Assembly: GCA_014800795.1 (NCBI GenBank)
Contig: JAAVFL010000025.1
Span: forward strand, 37,469 to 101,468
Direction of reading: 5' to 3'
DNA: 64,000 nucleotides
DNA from: Bacteroidales bacterium
GTDB lineage: Bacteria; Bacteroidota; Bacteroidia; Bacteroidales; Muribaculaceae
Shown here: positions 1 to 8,789 of the stretch, piece by piece
How the letters are laid out: every line of letters begins with the position of its first letter
Numbering within the stretch: position 1 is the stretch's first letter
Program-made: the position numbers and the translations under genes
The notes under the pieces: generated by a model
Told to the model about the DNA's origin: nothing
The model's database searches: none
What the model saw: only the letters and a program-made list of their open reading frames with translations

Positions 1-1344
1 AACCGCGTCGGTCTGCTGATATGTTGCTCGGCACTAATAGCAACGACCTACGTATGTGCCACAACTGATTCGGTAGGGCTTCTGATAACAGCATGCTTTC
101 TGGCGGGATGGTTCAGAATGTGGGCCACACTCGTTTGCAATTCGACAATCCAGTTATGGCTGACTCCAGTCAGAGATATGTCTATTTTCTTCTGCTATGT
201 CTACCTGGTTGTCGACAGCGTGATTCAGCTCAGCGGGATCTTCACCGTATACACGGCGTTCCATCTGCAATGGGAGTATATGCACTGGATCATGATCGGT
301 CTTCTCGCTATGATGATGGTGGCAGTCCTCATACTTATAAAACCTGTAAAGGGCCCCATGCAGATCCCCCTGCTCGGTATCGACTGGATAGGAGCCGGAC
401 TTTGGAGCATATTCATGCTCTGCTTCACATTCATATGCGTGTACGGTAATTTCTACGACTGGTGGGAAGCGGAGGAAATCCGCATGGCCGGTATAACCGG
501 AGTGGTGTGCGCCGGAATCAATCTCTGGAGAGCGACTTTTCTCCATCATCCCTACATATCGTTCACTGCCCTTACTAACCGTAATGTGATAAGGGCTACA
601 CTGGTGTATCTGGTGTTTTTTACTCTTCTGGCAACGGAACATGTGTTCGAACATACCTATGCCGCCAATGTACTGGGATTTGACGAAACCAATCTGATTG
701 ACCTTAATCTGTACGTTCTGGCAGGAATTATCGCAGGCTGCACATTTACATATTTCACTTTCGCACTCCGTAAATGGCGTTATAAAACCATGACAGCCAT
801 AGGTTTCGCCCTTGCCGCCATATATCTCTGTTATTTCTACTTCCTTATCGACTATGGAGTGGAGAAAGAGATGCTGTTCATACCGCTATTCGCCCGCGGA
901 GCCGCTTCTGTGATAATATCCATAGTATTCCTTACCTCTATTCTTCAGGGAGGAATGCACTTCTTCGTATTTCCTCAGGCACTGACTGTCAACGGTTTCA
1001 CCGGAGCCGTTATGGGAGCGACACTCGGCCCTGCACTCATCGGTGAACTCCTGCGCCATACTGTAGCTAAGAACGGAGCGCTCATAAGCGCCTCATTCAC
1101 AGATTTCGATCCTCTATCATCCATGATTCCGACAGGCGAGTTATTCGGAACAGTCCAGCTACAGGCGCTGATCGTATCCATGAAAGAGATATACGGCTGG
1201 TTGCTTGTCGCCGCTCTCGCTGTTCTTGCTGTTATTCTGATAAGCTACAGTAATGTAAAACCAACCGCAGTTCTACCCAAATGGCGCACCATCCGTAAAC
1301 TCATGCGCCGCTCATTCGGGATAATCCAGCGCGCGGGCGTATAG
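1..1344 (+). CDS. MFS efflux permease, C-terminal part (5' end outside window)
   Basis: The reading frame is open from base 1, so the gene begins before the window; 447 codons are visible. The product is almost entirely hydrophobic, with about ten or eleven membrane segments separated by short loops. It ends in a basic cytoplasmic tail with RTIRKLMRRS near the terminus. The pattern fits the 14-segment DHA2 drug:H+ antiporters of the major facilitator superfamily (EmrB/QacA type), but the N-terminal signature motifs lie outside the window, so the substrate cannot be judged. It converges on the ABC efflux operon and is separated from it by a hairpin. An ATG in this frame at 118 is internal to the protein and is not the start. 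Confidence 0.75.
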   Translation, partial: NRVGLLICCSALIATTYVCATTDSVGLLITACFLAGWFRMWATLVCNSTIQLWLTPVRDMSIFFCYVYLVVDSVIQLSGIFTVYTAFHLQWEYMHWIMIGLLAMMMVAVLILIKPVKGPMQIPLLGIDWIGAGLWSIFMLCFTFICVYGNFYDWWEAEEIRMAGITGVVCAGINLWRATFLHHPYISFTALTNRNVIRATLVYLVFFTLLATEHVFEHTYAANVLGFDETNLIDLNLYVLAGIIAGCTFTYFTFALRKWRYKTMTAIGFALAAIYLCYFYFLIDYGVEKEMLFIPLFARGAASVIISIVFLTSILQGGMHFFVFPQALTVNGFTGAVMGATLGPALIGELLRHTVAKNGALISASFTDFDPLSSMIPTGELFGTVQLQALIVSMKEIYGWLLVAALAVLAVILISYSNVKPTAVLPKWRTIRKLMRRSFGIIQRAGV

Positions 1345-1363
1345 GAGTCAAAATATACCGGAT

Positions 1364-1410
1364 ACAGACGTGACCGTACAGTTAATTTTCAACTGCACGG
1401 TCACGTCTGT
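1364..1410. terminator. Terminator hairpin between convergent genes
   Basis: Two 20-base arms (1364-1383 and 1391-1410) pair with one mismatch around a 7-base loop. The hairpin lies 20 bases after the MFS stop codon and 33 bases after the end of the convergent ABC permease gene. It can serve both directions, although neither side has a strong T-run. Confidence 0.6.
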
Positions 1411-1443
1411 ATATATACATGCAATATACTCGTTTCTACAATT

Positions 1444-2538
1444 TCACGCTCTCTTTCTGTATGTCAGCGCCGCCGTTGCCAACGCGACAAAAGCGAAAAA
1501 GGTCAGGCATAGATATTGCATCCTCAGTTCAGAAATTGTCGCTCCCTTCAGATACACCGCTCTCATTATCTCGTTGAAATATCGCGGAGGGATGGCATAT
1601 GTCACATACTGCGCCCACTGAGGCATAGAGCCGACGGGAGTAAACAGTCCACCCATAAGCTGGAAAATCATAATGACTGCGAACAGAACGAAAATACTCT
1701 GAAGCATGGTTGCAGATTTATTGGCTATCGCAACCCCGAGCCCCGACATCACAAGACTCAACAGAACTGCCGCGAGGTATATCGCTCCTGGACTGCCGAG
1801 CGGCACAAGCCCGTAAACCACCCTGCCCACCAATATACCTATTGTAACCACAACAAGCCCCACAATCCAGAACGGAATCAGTTTTGAAAGCACAAATGTA
1901 ATTCGGCTGACAGGAGTTACATTCATTGCCTCTATTGTGCCGCTCTCCTTCTCGCTCACGAGATTCAGCGCCGGCAAAAAACCGCATATCATTATGATCA
2001 GAAATACCATCAGAGCCGGGATCATATAATTACGATAGCTCAGTGTCGGATTGTATCTGTCAACAACGCTTGTCACATTATCCGGTATCATGAGACCATT
2101 TTCCACACGCCAACGGGTCAAGGTGTTCGATATGGAAGCCACCACATACTGCATGCCGAGCGTCCCTTTTATCGCATTCACACCGTTTGCTTCCACATCG
2201 AGTTCCGACAGATCGCGTGAGAAATGAGGCGGAATCGACAGAACCACATCAGCCTCCCCCTCTTCAATCATCTCCATACTCTCAGCAAAAGATGAGCTGA
2301 CTGAAGCGACGTGAAGTTCGGCAGTAGCATCCATATCGGCAATGATTCGCCTCGACAACTGACTGCGGTCATTATCAACCACTGTCACTCCCACATCCTT
2401 CACATCGAACGATGCCACAAGCGGGATTACGAGAAGCACGACAAACGGTAATCCCAATATAATTCTCGGTATAAGAGGATTACGTTTCATCATATTCACC
2501 TCTTTCCGCAGAAGCGCTCCTAATACTCTGAGATTCAT
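1444..2538 (-). CDS. ABC-2 type permease, YbhR-like (last gene of efflux operon)
   Basis: This 364-residue protein has the ABC-2 export permease plan: one N-terminal membrane helix (about residues 22-44), a periplasmic domain of roughly 130 residues, then five membrane helices in the C-terminal half. A conserved NLVSEKESGTIEAMNVTPVS-type stretch leads into the second helix. It starts 5 bases after the stop of a second, related permease gene. By position and family it is the counterpart of YbhR, pairing with the YbhS-like subunit to form the inner-membrane channel of an ATP-driven exporter. Drug or toxic-compound export is likely from the operon; the substrate is unknown. Confidence 0.85.
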   Translation of the reverse strand: MNLRVLGALLRKEVNMMKRNPLIPRIILGLPFVVLLVIPLVASFDVKDVGVTVVDNDRSQLSRRIIADMDATAELHVASVSSSFAESMEMIEEGEADVVLSIPPHFSRDLSELDVEANGVNAIKGTLGMQYVVASISNTLTRWRVENGLMIPDNVTSVVDRYNPTLSYRNYMIPALMVFLIIMICGFLPALNLVSEKESGTIEAMNVTPVSRITFVLSKLIPFWIVGLVVVTIGILVGRVVYGLVPLGSPGAIYLAAVLLSLVMSGLGVAIANKSATMLQSIFVLFAVIMIFQLMGGLFTPVGSMPQWAQYVTYAIPPRYFNEIMRAVYLKGATISELRMQYLCLTFFAFVALATAALTYRKRA

Positions 2539-2543
2539 AACCG

Positions 2544-3596
2544 TTATTTTTTTGAATTAAATCCTTTAAGCTGAACCGCGAACAGAACCAATGTCATTGC
2601 CGAAAGTATCGCGACCTCCTTTACCACATATATGAAATCAAGCTGCTGAATCATGAGTGTCCGCATTGCCGATATATACCATCGGGCCGGAATCACACAC
2701 GATATTCCCTGCAAGATTTCCGGCATATTCTCAATAGGGAATATCATCCCTGAAAGCATTATGACCGGTGTCATGAACAGAACTGCCGACACTATAAGAG
2801 CGGATATCTGGGTATCGACTACCGATGACACAAGTAACCCGATAGATAAGGAAAGTACGATATAAAGCAGCGAAACCGCCACAACACTGACAACCGTTAC
2901 CGACAGCGGCAGTTCAAGCACCGTATATGTCATTATAAGTATTATCACCAGAATAATGCACGACAGCACAAAATACGGAATCAGTTTCCCGAATATTATG
3001 TAAACCGGCCGCACGGGCGACACAAGCAGAAGATCCATCGTTCCGGTCTCCTTTTCCCTCACGATCGACACCGAAGTCATTATAGCGCAGATAAGGATAA
3101 ATATCATCCCCATGATACCGGGCACAAAGTTATAGGAACTCTTCATGCGGGGATTATAAAGGGTGCGTGTCACTACAGGTTCATTACCATTGCCGGTTTC
3201 AGCGAGTACACTTCGGATATATGCCGCCGCCGACTGTCCTACTGTAGGATTTGAGGCATCGACTATTATCTGTGAAGCCAGATCTCCACCGTCGCAACGC
3301 AGCAACAGGGCCGCCTCTATCTCGCCACACCTAAGCAGAGACTCCACATCCTGCGCATCCGCAAGTCCGCGGAACGAGAAATACTCATTCACCGTCAGAC
3401 GCTGTATTATGTCGCGCGTAGCATCGTTATGCCTCTCCACCACAGCTACCACCCGGATGTTGTTTACCTCAGTGGATATGGCGAAACCAAAAAGCAACAG
3501 CAATACCAGGGGCATAATGAGGGTTATCATCATCGTGCGCCTGTCGCGCACGATGTGAATGGCCTCTTTCTTTACAAGCGATATCAATATTCCCAT
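2544..3596 (-). CDS. ABC-2 type permease, YbhS-like
   Basis: A 350-residue ABC-2 permease with an N-terminal helix, a periplasmic domain of about 130 residues and five further helices. SIVREKETGTMDLLLVSPVR marks the cytoplasmic coupling region also seen in the next gene. I chose the ATG at 3596, one base after the TGA of the ATPase gene, over an upstream alternative start at 3680 that would overlap the ATPase by 83 bases; the protein then begins MGILISLVKKE, as usual for the family. It is presumed to form a heterodimeric channel with the product of 1444-2538. Confidence 0.87.
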   Translation of the reverse strand: MGILISLVKKEAIHIVRDRRTMMITLIMPLVLLLLFGFAISTEVNNIRVVAVVERHNDATRDIIQRLTVNEYFSFRGLADAQDVESLLRCGEIEAALLLRCDGGDLASQIIVDASNPTVGQSAAAYIRSVLAETGNGNEPVVTRTLYNPRMKSSYNFVPGIMGMIFILICAIMTSVSIVREKETGTMDLLLVSPVRPVYIIFGKLIPYFVLSCIILVIILIMTYTVLELPLSVTVVSVVAVSLLYIVLSLSIGLLVSSVVDTQISALIVSAVLFMTPVIMLSGMIFPIENMPEILQGISCVIPARWYISAMRTLMIQQLDFIYVVKEVAILSAMTLVLFAVQLKGFNSKK

Positions 3597-3597
3597 A

Positions 3598-4344
3598 TCA
3601 TTCTGCTCTCTTAGCGTCTTTTGCCACAATTCTGAAAACCTCGTCCATTGTCGGGACGTGATATTTTTTCTTGAGCGCATCGGGAGTATCGAGCGCGGCT
3701 ATATGCCCGTCGACCATTATCGACACACGGTTGCAGTATTCCGCTTCATCAAGATAGTGGGTAGTGACGAACACCGTCATACCTTCCGACGAGGCTTCAT
3801 AGATAAATTCCCAGAATTTGCGTCTTGTGACGGGATCCACCCCCCCAGTAGGTTCGTCAAGAAACACTATCTCCGGATTATGGATGGTAGCGGCAGCGAA
3901 AGCAAGTTTCTGACGCCATCCTACCGGAATATCATTTACCGGTTTATCTGCCATCCCGTCCATATCGAAACGGTGCATCGCCCTTGCCATACTGGCTTTA
4001 ACAGCAACATTATCCATCCCGTATATCGTAGCGAACAGCCGTAGATTCTGAGCTACGGTAAGAGTTCCGTATAACGAAAATTTCTGGCTCATATATCCGA
4101 TGTGACGCTTTATTGTCTCACCTTCGGAAGTTATGTCGAAACCTGCCACACTACCCGTTCCCGAGGTAGGATAGCTAAGTCCGCACAACATTCTCATAGC
4201 CGTCGTCTTACCGGCACCGTTCGCCCCGAGAAAACCATATATCTCCCCTTTCCTTACATCGAAGGATATATGATCCACAGCGGTGAAAGAACCAAATTTT
4301 TTTGTAAGATCTCTTACAGAGATGGCTAAATTATCGTTCGTCAT
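3598..4344 (-). CDS. ABC ATPase, equivalent to the C-terminal half of YbhF
   Basis: A 248-residue nucleotide-binding protein with a good Walker A (GANGAGKTT, about residues 40-48) and Walker B (IVFLDEPTGGVDP). The LSGGQ signature is replaced by PVGWRQK. That replacement is characteristic of the second nucleotide-binding domain of YbhF-type exporters, where LPLGW-like sequences occur, so it is not damage. It overlaps the previous ATPase gene by 14 bases. The two ATPases presumably form an asymmetric heterodimer that energises the two ABC-2 permeases. Confidence 0.88.
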   Translation of the reverse strand: MTNDNLAISVRDLTKKFGSFTAVDHISFDVRKGEIYGFLGANGAGKTTAMRMLCGLSYPTSGTGSVAGFDITSEGETIKRHIGYMSQKFSLYGTLTVAQNLRLFATIYGMDNVAVKASMARAMHRFDMDGMADKPVNDIPVGWRQKLAFAAATIHNPEIVFLDEPTGGVDPVTRRKFWEFIYEASSEGMTVFVTTHYLDEAEYCNRVSIMVDGHIAALDTPDALKKKYHVPTMDEVFRIVAKDAKRAE

Positions 4345-5248
4345 TACGGGTTAATTTTATAAACAGGTCCTCGATATCTCCTTTGGCCGGATATATACTT
4401 ACATCTTTAATGCCCCCGTCTTCGAGCCTGCTCACGACTGCTTCGGGGTTAAAATTCTCATTTATGACAACATGTAGTGTCGCTCCGAATGTATAACAGT
4501 CATTAACCTCAGGCAATTTCCGAAGTCCTTCCAGAAGCCGGAACATATCTGAGGACACTGCGTTATAAAGATTCCCACTCACACTGGCCGCGAGTGCAGC
4601 CGGGGTGTCAACTCTCAGTATCTGTCCATGATCGATCATCGCTATACGTTCACATCGGCTCGCCTCGTCCATATATGAGGTGGAAACAAGAATGGAAATA
4701 CCCTGGCGGCGCAAAGTGGCAAGCATATCCCAGAACTCACTTCGCGATACTGCGTCCACTCCGGTAGTGGGTTCGTCGAGCAGAAGCAACGGTGGCCGAT
4801 GGATCAACGCACAGCTAAGCGCCAGCTTCTGCTTCATTCCTCCGGACAGATCTCCGGCACGCCTGTCCGGAAATTTTTCGAGCTGACCGAATACAGGGGC
4901 TATGAGACTGTAATTTTCCTTCACAGTGGTACCGAACAAGGATGCGAAAAAATTCAGATTCTCGCTGACCGTCATATCCGGATAAAGTGAAAACCGTTCC
5001 GGCATATAACCGATCAGTTTCCGGAGTATGCGGTAATCAGCAACGCAGTCATGTCCGAGTACGGTAGCTTTCCCGGAGTCGGGTGACAAAAGAGTTGCCA
5101 GAATCCGGTACAGGGAACTTTTTCCGGCTCCGTCAGGACCAATCAACCCGAACATTTCTCCTTCTTCTACCGAGAAACTGACGTTGTCGAGAGCCTTGAT
5201 ATTTCCGTAAGTCTTGCTCAGTCCGTCTATTTCAATCACGCGGCTCAT
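4331..5248 (-). CDS. ABC ATPase, equivalent to the N-terminal half of YbhF
   Basis: A 305-residue ABC ATPase with Walker A GPDGAGKSS (about residues 38-46), canonical signature LSGGMKQK, Walker B LLLLDEPTTGVD, and a C-terminal extension of about 90 residues with a ferredoxin-like alternation of strands and helices. Its start overlaps the end of the membrane-fusion gene by 4 bases, indicating translational coupling. E. coli YbhF carries both ATPase domains in one chain of about 580 residues; here the same content is encoded by this gene and the next. Confidence 0.88.
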   Translation of the reverse strand: MSRVIEIDGLSKTYGNIKALDNVSFSVEEGEMFGLIGPDGAGKSSLYRILATLLSPDSGKATVLGHDCVADYRILRKLIGYMPERFSLYPDMTVSENLNFFASLFGTTVKENYSLIAPVFGQLEKFPDRRAGDLSGGMKQKLALSCALIHRPPLLLLDEPTTGVDAVSRSEFWDMLATLRRQGISILVSTSYMDEASRCERIAMIDHGQILRVDTPAALAASVSGNLYNAVSSDMFRLLEGLRKLPEVNDCYTFGATLHVVINENFNPEAVVSRLEDGGIKDVSIYPAKGDIEDLFIKLTRNDER

Positions 5249-6132
5249 AACCTCACCTCTCCGTATTGCCCGAGTTTCAGACGCCCGTCGTTGCTGACTG
5301 CGATTTTCACCGCATACACAAGATTTGCACGGCTGTCTTCGGTTTGAATCGACTTCGGAGTAAATTCACTTTCCTCAGCTATCCACGTGATGGTGCCCGG
5401 ATATTCGAACTGTTCGTCTCCTCCGAAATCCGCTATAACCGTAACCGGCTGTCCTATACGTATTCCTGCAAGCTGCGATGCCGTAAAATAACTGCGCAAA
5501 TATATATGTTTCAGATCAGCAAGTTTAAGAAGTGGTTTCCCGGGAGTAGCGAATTCGCCCGGTTCGGCATATTTCACGAGAACGGTACCCGTTATAGGAG
5601 CTTTAACCTGACTACGCTCTATCTGGTCTTCAATCTGTTCACGCTGATACTGCAACGCGACAGCATTGTCGGAAACTGAATTGCGGTTTTTGCTCAAAGT
5701 GGAAAGCATAGCCGTAAGCTGATCACGCAGTGTGCGCAGCTGGGCGGTAGCGTCGTCGTATTGCTTGCGGGTGGTTGCGCCGGCAGCCAGAAGCCTTTCC
5801 TGACGCTCGGTCTCATGCTGCTGATGAGCGATCTGGGATCGCAGCGACGCAACCTGAGCCGTGATATCGGGGGCCATCGCCTCCGTTGACTGCTGCTGAC
5901 TCATGATCTGCTTCTTCTGCAGCCCGAGCATTGCCGTATCAACAAGCGACACCAGATTCCCGGCAACAACGCTGTCACCCTCGGATACCCCGATATTCAC
6001 GATCTTTCCGGTTGTCTCCGACGACACAGTCACAGTTGTAGCTTCAAAAATGCCTGTGGCATCGAAATTCTTGTTTTGAGAGCAGGAACTTAGTGTAAGC
6101 GCCAAGGCGGCGCAGATATATGTCGATTTCAT
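5245..6132 (-). CDS. HlyD-family periplasmic adaptor (YbhG-like lipoprotein)
   Basis: This 295-residue protein begins with a lipoprotein signal peptide whose lipobox is LSSC (Cys about residue 17). A first biotinyl-lipoyl half follows (VSSETTGKIVNIGVSEGD), then a long coiled-coil hairpin (about residues 75-165), the second lipoyl half (SQVKAPITGTVLVKYAEPGE) and a beta-barrel domain. This is the membrane-fusion protein that bridges the inner-membrane ABC exporter to the outer-membrane TolC channel encoded just upstream. It overlaps both neighbouring genes by 4 bases. Confidence 0.9.
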   Translation of the reverse strand: MKSTYICAALALTLSSCSQNKNFDATGIFEATTVTVSSETTGKIVNIGVSEGDSVVAGNLVSLVDTAMLGLQKKQIMSQQQSTEAMAPDITAQVASLRSQIAHQQHETERQERLLAAGATTRKQYDDATAQLRTLRDQLTAMLSTLSKNRNSVSDNAVALQYQREQIEDQIERSQVKAPITGTVLVKYAEPGEFATPGKPLLKLADLKHIYLRSYFTASQLAGIRIGQPVTVIADFGGDEQFEYPGTITWIAEESEFTPKSIQTEDSRANLVYAVKIAVSNDGRLKLGQYGEVRL

Positions 6133-7412
6133 TTGTTGAGAGTATTTTTAAGTTGGTAAATATACTGGACGTATTGAATCTGATGGTATGCGGCAGTAAG
6201 GCGTGCCTGATTCTCATCTGTAACCTTGGTGAGAAGAGCCGTGGCATCGATAACTCCGTTCTCAAGCTGAGCTTCCGCGCTGCGGCGCACATTCTCCCTC
6301 AATTTCACGATACGCCGGTCGTCACTCATCACCTCTGTGAGTCCTTTGATGGCGGAAAGTTCCTGCTCACTTCTCAGAGCTGAGTTAAAAAGAAACATTT
6401 CGCGGTCGGCACGTATCATATCGTCTGACACAGATAGTTGGCGGCGCTTGGTTTCCCGCGTGTAAAACACATCGATATTCCACGACACCTTTATACCAGC
6501 CAATGCATTGAACGACATGTCGCGGCGCATCATACTTTCGAAATAATTAATTCCGGGATAGCCGTAATATACCTGAGCGAAAAGTCCGATCCGAGGCATC
6601 AGCGTAGCCTCCACTGCTTCTTTCCGTTCACGGTTCAGTGCAAGTTTACTTTCGAACAGTGTAAGTTCCGGACGTGCAGATTCGTCGGAAGACGGTATCA
6701 CAGCCGAAGGGCATATAAGCCTCTGTAGCCCGATACTTTCGCCCATGTATATCTCAAGAAGTTTACGGTAGCTATCAGCAGCATTAACCGCCTCGGTAAG
6801 CTTTTGTTTCAGTGTCAGGCACTGTGCCTCCACCATATCGGCATCGCTTTGCATTGCTGTCCCGTTCTCTACCATGGCATCAAGTCTGCCGAGATTGTTT
6901 TCCAGAAGTGTTATCGACAAACGGGTCTGCTCCATCTGTTCCTGCAGAAGAAGGATGCCGAAAAAAAGATTTTCAACCTTCTCGCGGACACCATACATTT
7001 CCACAGCTACAGCCGCCTGATTCTCAGCAGTCGTAGCACGGGTTACACTGCGGGCAGCCTTCGATGTTCCTCCGTCCCACACATTTTGCGACAGCTCCAC
7101 GGCTCCTTTGTACTGAAGATGACCTAACCCCTTCATCTCATACCCCATCTGCTCCATAACACCACTTAGAGCACCGGGAAAAGATGGGACAACATTCTGA
7201 ACCGTGGCCTGTGCATACACCTCGATGCGAGGCAACCAGCTCCTGTTGATCTCATCCAGGTCAAGCTGCCCGTTTTTTTCAACAAGTTCATATTTTTTTA
7301 TAACCGGATAGTTCTCACGAGCCCGTTCGAGGCAATATTCAAGCGAAACATCAGCTGCGGCATACAGACCCGATGCCAATATCGCGGTAAGATAAATCAG
7401 AAATCGCTTCAT
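6129..7412 (-). CDS. TolC-family outer membrane efflux protein
   Basis: A 427-residue protein with a signal peptide (about residues 1-20) followed by two repeats of long amphipathic helices and short strands, the TolC/OEP plan. LSQNVWDGG and FAQVYYGYPG resemble strand segments of the family. It overlaps tetR by 4 bases (ATGA) and hlyD by 4 bases, so it is firmly part of the operon. E. coli cecR-ybhGFSR lacks an outer-membrane gene; here the locus supplies its own, making a complete three-part pump that spans the envelope. Confidence 0.88.
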   Translation of the reverse strand: MKRFLIYLTAILASGLYAAADVSLEYCLERARENYPVIKKYELVEKNGQLDLDEINRSWLPRIEVYAQATVQNVVPSFPGALSGVMEQMGYEMKGLGHLQYKGAVELSQNVWDGGTSKAARSVTRATTAENQAAVAVEMYGVREKVENLFFGILLLQEQMEQTRLSITLLENNLGRLDAMVENGTAMQSDADMVEAQCLTLKQKLTEAVNAADSYRKLLEIYMGESIGLQRLICPSAVIPSSDESARPELTLFESKLALNRERKEAVEATLMPRIGLFAQVYYGYPGINYFESMMRRDMSFNALAGIKVSWNIDVFYTRETKRRQLSVSDDMIRADREMFLFNSALRSEQELSAIKGLTEVMSDDRRIVKLRENVRRSAEAQLENGVIDATALLTKVTDENQARLTAAYHQIQYVQYIYQLKNTLNK

Positions 7413-8020
7413 GGTTTCAGTTTTCTCATAATAGTGTCAATATTTTCTCTTTTTCTCTCCTCCAGAAAGTTTCCGTGTTCAAACAATCCACACAATACTC
7501 TTTCTACAATGGGCGCTCCGATGAACGAAAATATATCAAGGGATATGATATCAAGCAACAACATTTCAGCCTTCACCCTACGGCATTCCCCCCTGGCTGC
7601 AAGAGCATCAATCTCTTCCTGTAGGACAGCTATAACCTTTTCAGCAGCACACATTATCGCCTCCACCGCCGTGTTCAGACGTTCCGACTGACTGTATATC
7701 TCTACTATGAAAAAACGTGGAAGATCCGGGTTTGCTGCAAGAAAATCAAGATGGCGGCATATTGCATTCTCCAGTCTTTCGAATAGAGGTTTACCCGGTG
7801 TGCCGATCGACCCGAGCATCATCTCCCCCATCAGTCCTATCTTCTCCTTCACGATGTTCTCGAAAAGTTTGTCTTTCGACCGGAAATAATAATGAAGCAT
7901 CGCATGGGTCACTCCTGCAGCTTCAGCGATAGCTGTAGTGCGCGTTGCAGCATATCCGTTTCTAAGAAATTCTTTCTCAGCCGCTTGCAATATCCTTTGT
8001 TCAGTATTTAGAGAGTCCAT
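7409..8020 (-). CDS. TetR-family repressor of the efflux operon (CecR-like)
   Basis: The 203-residue product has an N-terminal TetR helix-turn-helix at about residues 8-55 (GYAATRTTAIAEAAGVTHAM, then a YYFRSKDKLF helix). A helical ligand-binding domain of about 140 residues follows. It is the first gene of the operon and overlaps tolC by 4 bases. A Bacteroidetes-type promoter and an overlapping inverted repeat lie directly upstream. Autorepression relieved by an exported compound is the likely control, as for CecR of E. coli, but the ligand is unknown. Confidence 0.88.
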   Translation of the reverse strand: MDSLNTEQRILQAAEKEFLRNGYAATRTTAIAEAAGVTHAMLHYYFRSKDKLFENIVKEKIGLMGEMMLGSIGTPGKPLFERLENAICRHLDFLAANPDLPRFFIVEIYSQSERLNTAVEAIMCAAEKVIAVLQEEIDALAARGECRRVKAEMLLLDIISLDIFSFIGAPIVERVLCGLFEHGNFLEERKRENIDTIMRKLKP

Positions 8021-8051
8021 ATCCTTGTTTTATCATACAAACAATTCGGTT

Positions 8052-8065
8052 TAACAATTTTGTTA
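8052..8065. promoter_or_regulatory. Candidate TetR operator
   Basis: The inverted repeat TAACAA-TT-TTGTTA lies over the expected transcription start of the tetR promoter, where a bound TetR dimer would block initiation. Symmetry and position are seen in the sequence; binding is inferred. Confidence 0.5.
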
Positions 8066-8068
8066 GCG

Positions 8069-8100
8069 CAAATGTACTCAAATTTTTTTAATTACACAAA
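8069..8100 (-). promoter_or_regulatory. Promoter of the tetR efflux operon
   Basis: Read on the minus strand this is TTTG, 20 bases, TACATTTG. It matches the Bacteroidetes consensus TTTG-N19-21-TAnnTTTG exactly. Transcription would start near 8062, giving a leader of about 42 bases before the tetR ATG. The TTTG box directly abuts the terminator of the upstream metallo-hydrolase gene. Confidence 0.8.
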
Positions 8101-8134
8101 ATAAGGAGCTTCCGTTAAATCGAAAGCTCCTTAT
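8101..8134 (-). terminator. Terminator after the metallo-hydrolase gene
   Basis: Perfect 11-base-pair stem (8101-8111 with 8124-8134) and a 12-base loop, 8 bases after the stop codon at 8143. It is followed on the minus strand by TTTGTGT. Confidence 0.75.
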
Positions 8135-8142
8135 AAATAATG

Positions 8143-8769
8143 TCAGGCGAGTAATATCATGCGCTCATCCGCTACCGTGATGGGCGAGGAATGCCCCGAC
8201 AGCAACACCGTATCGTCGGGCAACGTAAGAATCCTATTCACTATCGACTGCTCGATTTCCGCGCGGTTACCTCCGGGGAAGTGTGTCAGGCCCGGGCCAT
8301 GCTCATAGAGCGTATCACCTACAAAGGCAGCATGTTCAGCCGCGGAATAGAATGTTACCGATCCGGGGGTGTGGCCGGGAGTATGGATCACTCTCAGAGA
8401 AAATCCGGAATTCGCTTTCAGACGGATAATCTCACCATCTTCCAGCTCCTCATAATGCCTCAACACTACAGGCTCGCCAGAATTTTCACTGAGATTCAGA
8501 TAAGTGTCAGTCAGATAACGGGCATCTGACGGATAGATATATATCGGTGCCACCAGCTTTTCACGCAGAAGCTCGGCTGCACCCATATGATCGAAATGTC
8601 CGTGGGTGAGAAGAATCTTCTCGATATGCCAGCCGTTGCGCTGTATCACATCATAGATCAGACCGGCCTGCGCACCGGGATCTATGAGAAATCCCGCTTT
8701 CGAAATCCCGTCAATATAAAAATAGCAGTTTTCGGCGAAAACGCCCTGTACTGTAAGTTCCTTGATCAT
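8143..8769 (-). CDS. MBL-fold metallo-hydrolase (glyoxalase II-like)
   Basis: A 208-residue metallo-beta-lactamase-fold protein with the zinc motif THGHFDHMG (about residues 55-63), a later metal-binding HTPGHTPGS, the bridging Asp in FVGDTLYEHG and a final His in LSGHSSP. The set matches the small glyoxalase II/YcbL group of hydroxyacyl-thioester hydrolases. I chose the ATG at 8769 because AGGGAGGAG lies at ribosome-binding distance before it; a longer start at 8820 would overlap the neighbouring gene. It follows the FrnE-like gene after 20 bases, so the two are probably cotranscribed. The physiological substrate is not evident. Confidence 0.85.
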   Translation of the reverse strand: MIKELTVQGVFAENCYFYIDGISKAGFLIDPGAQAGLIYDVIQRNGWHIEKILLTHGHFDHMGAAELLREKLVAPIYIYPSDARYLTDTYLNLSENSGEPVVLRHYEELEDGEIIRLKANSGFSLRVIHTPGHTPGSVTFYSAAEHAAFVGDTLYEHGPGLTHFPGGNRAEIEQSIVNRILTLPDDTVLLSGHSSPITVADERMILLA

Positions 8770-8789
8770 ATCATTCTCCTCCCTGAAAT

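Noticed and set aside
3598..4344. Degenerate ABC signature (PVGWRQK) as a sign of an inactive ATPase
   Set aside because: The same change is usual in the second ATPase domain of YbhF-type exporters, so it is a family trait.
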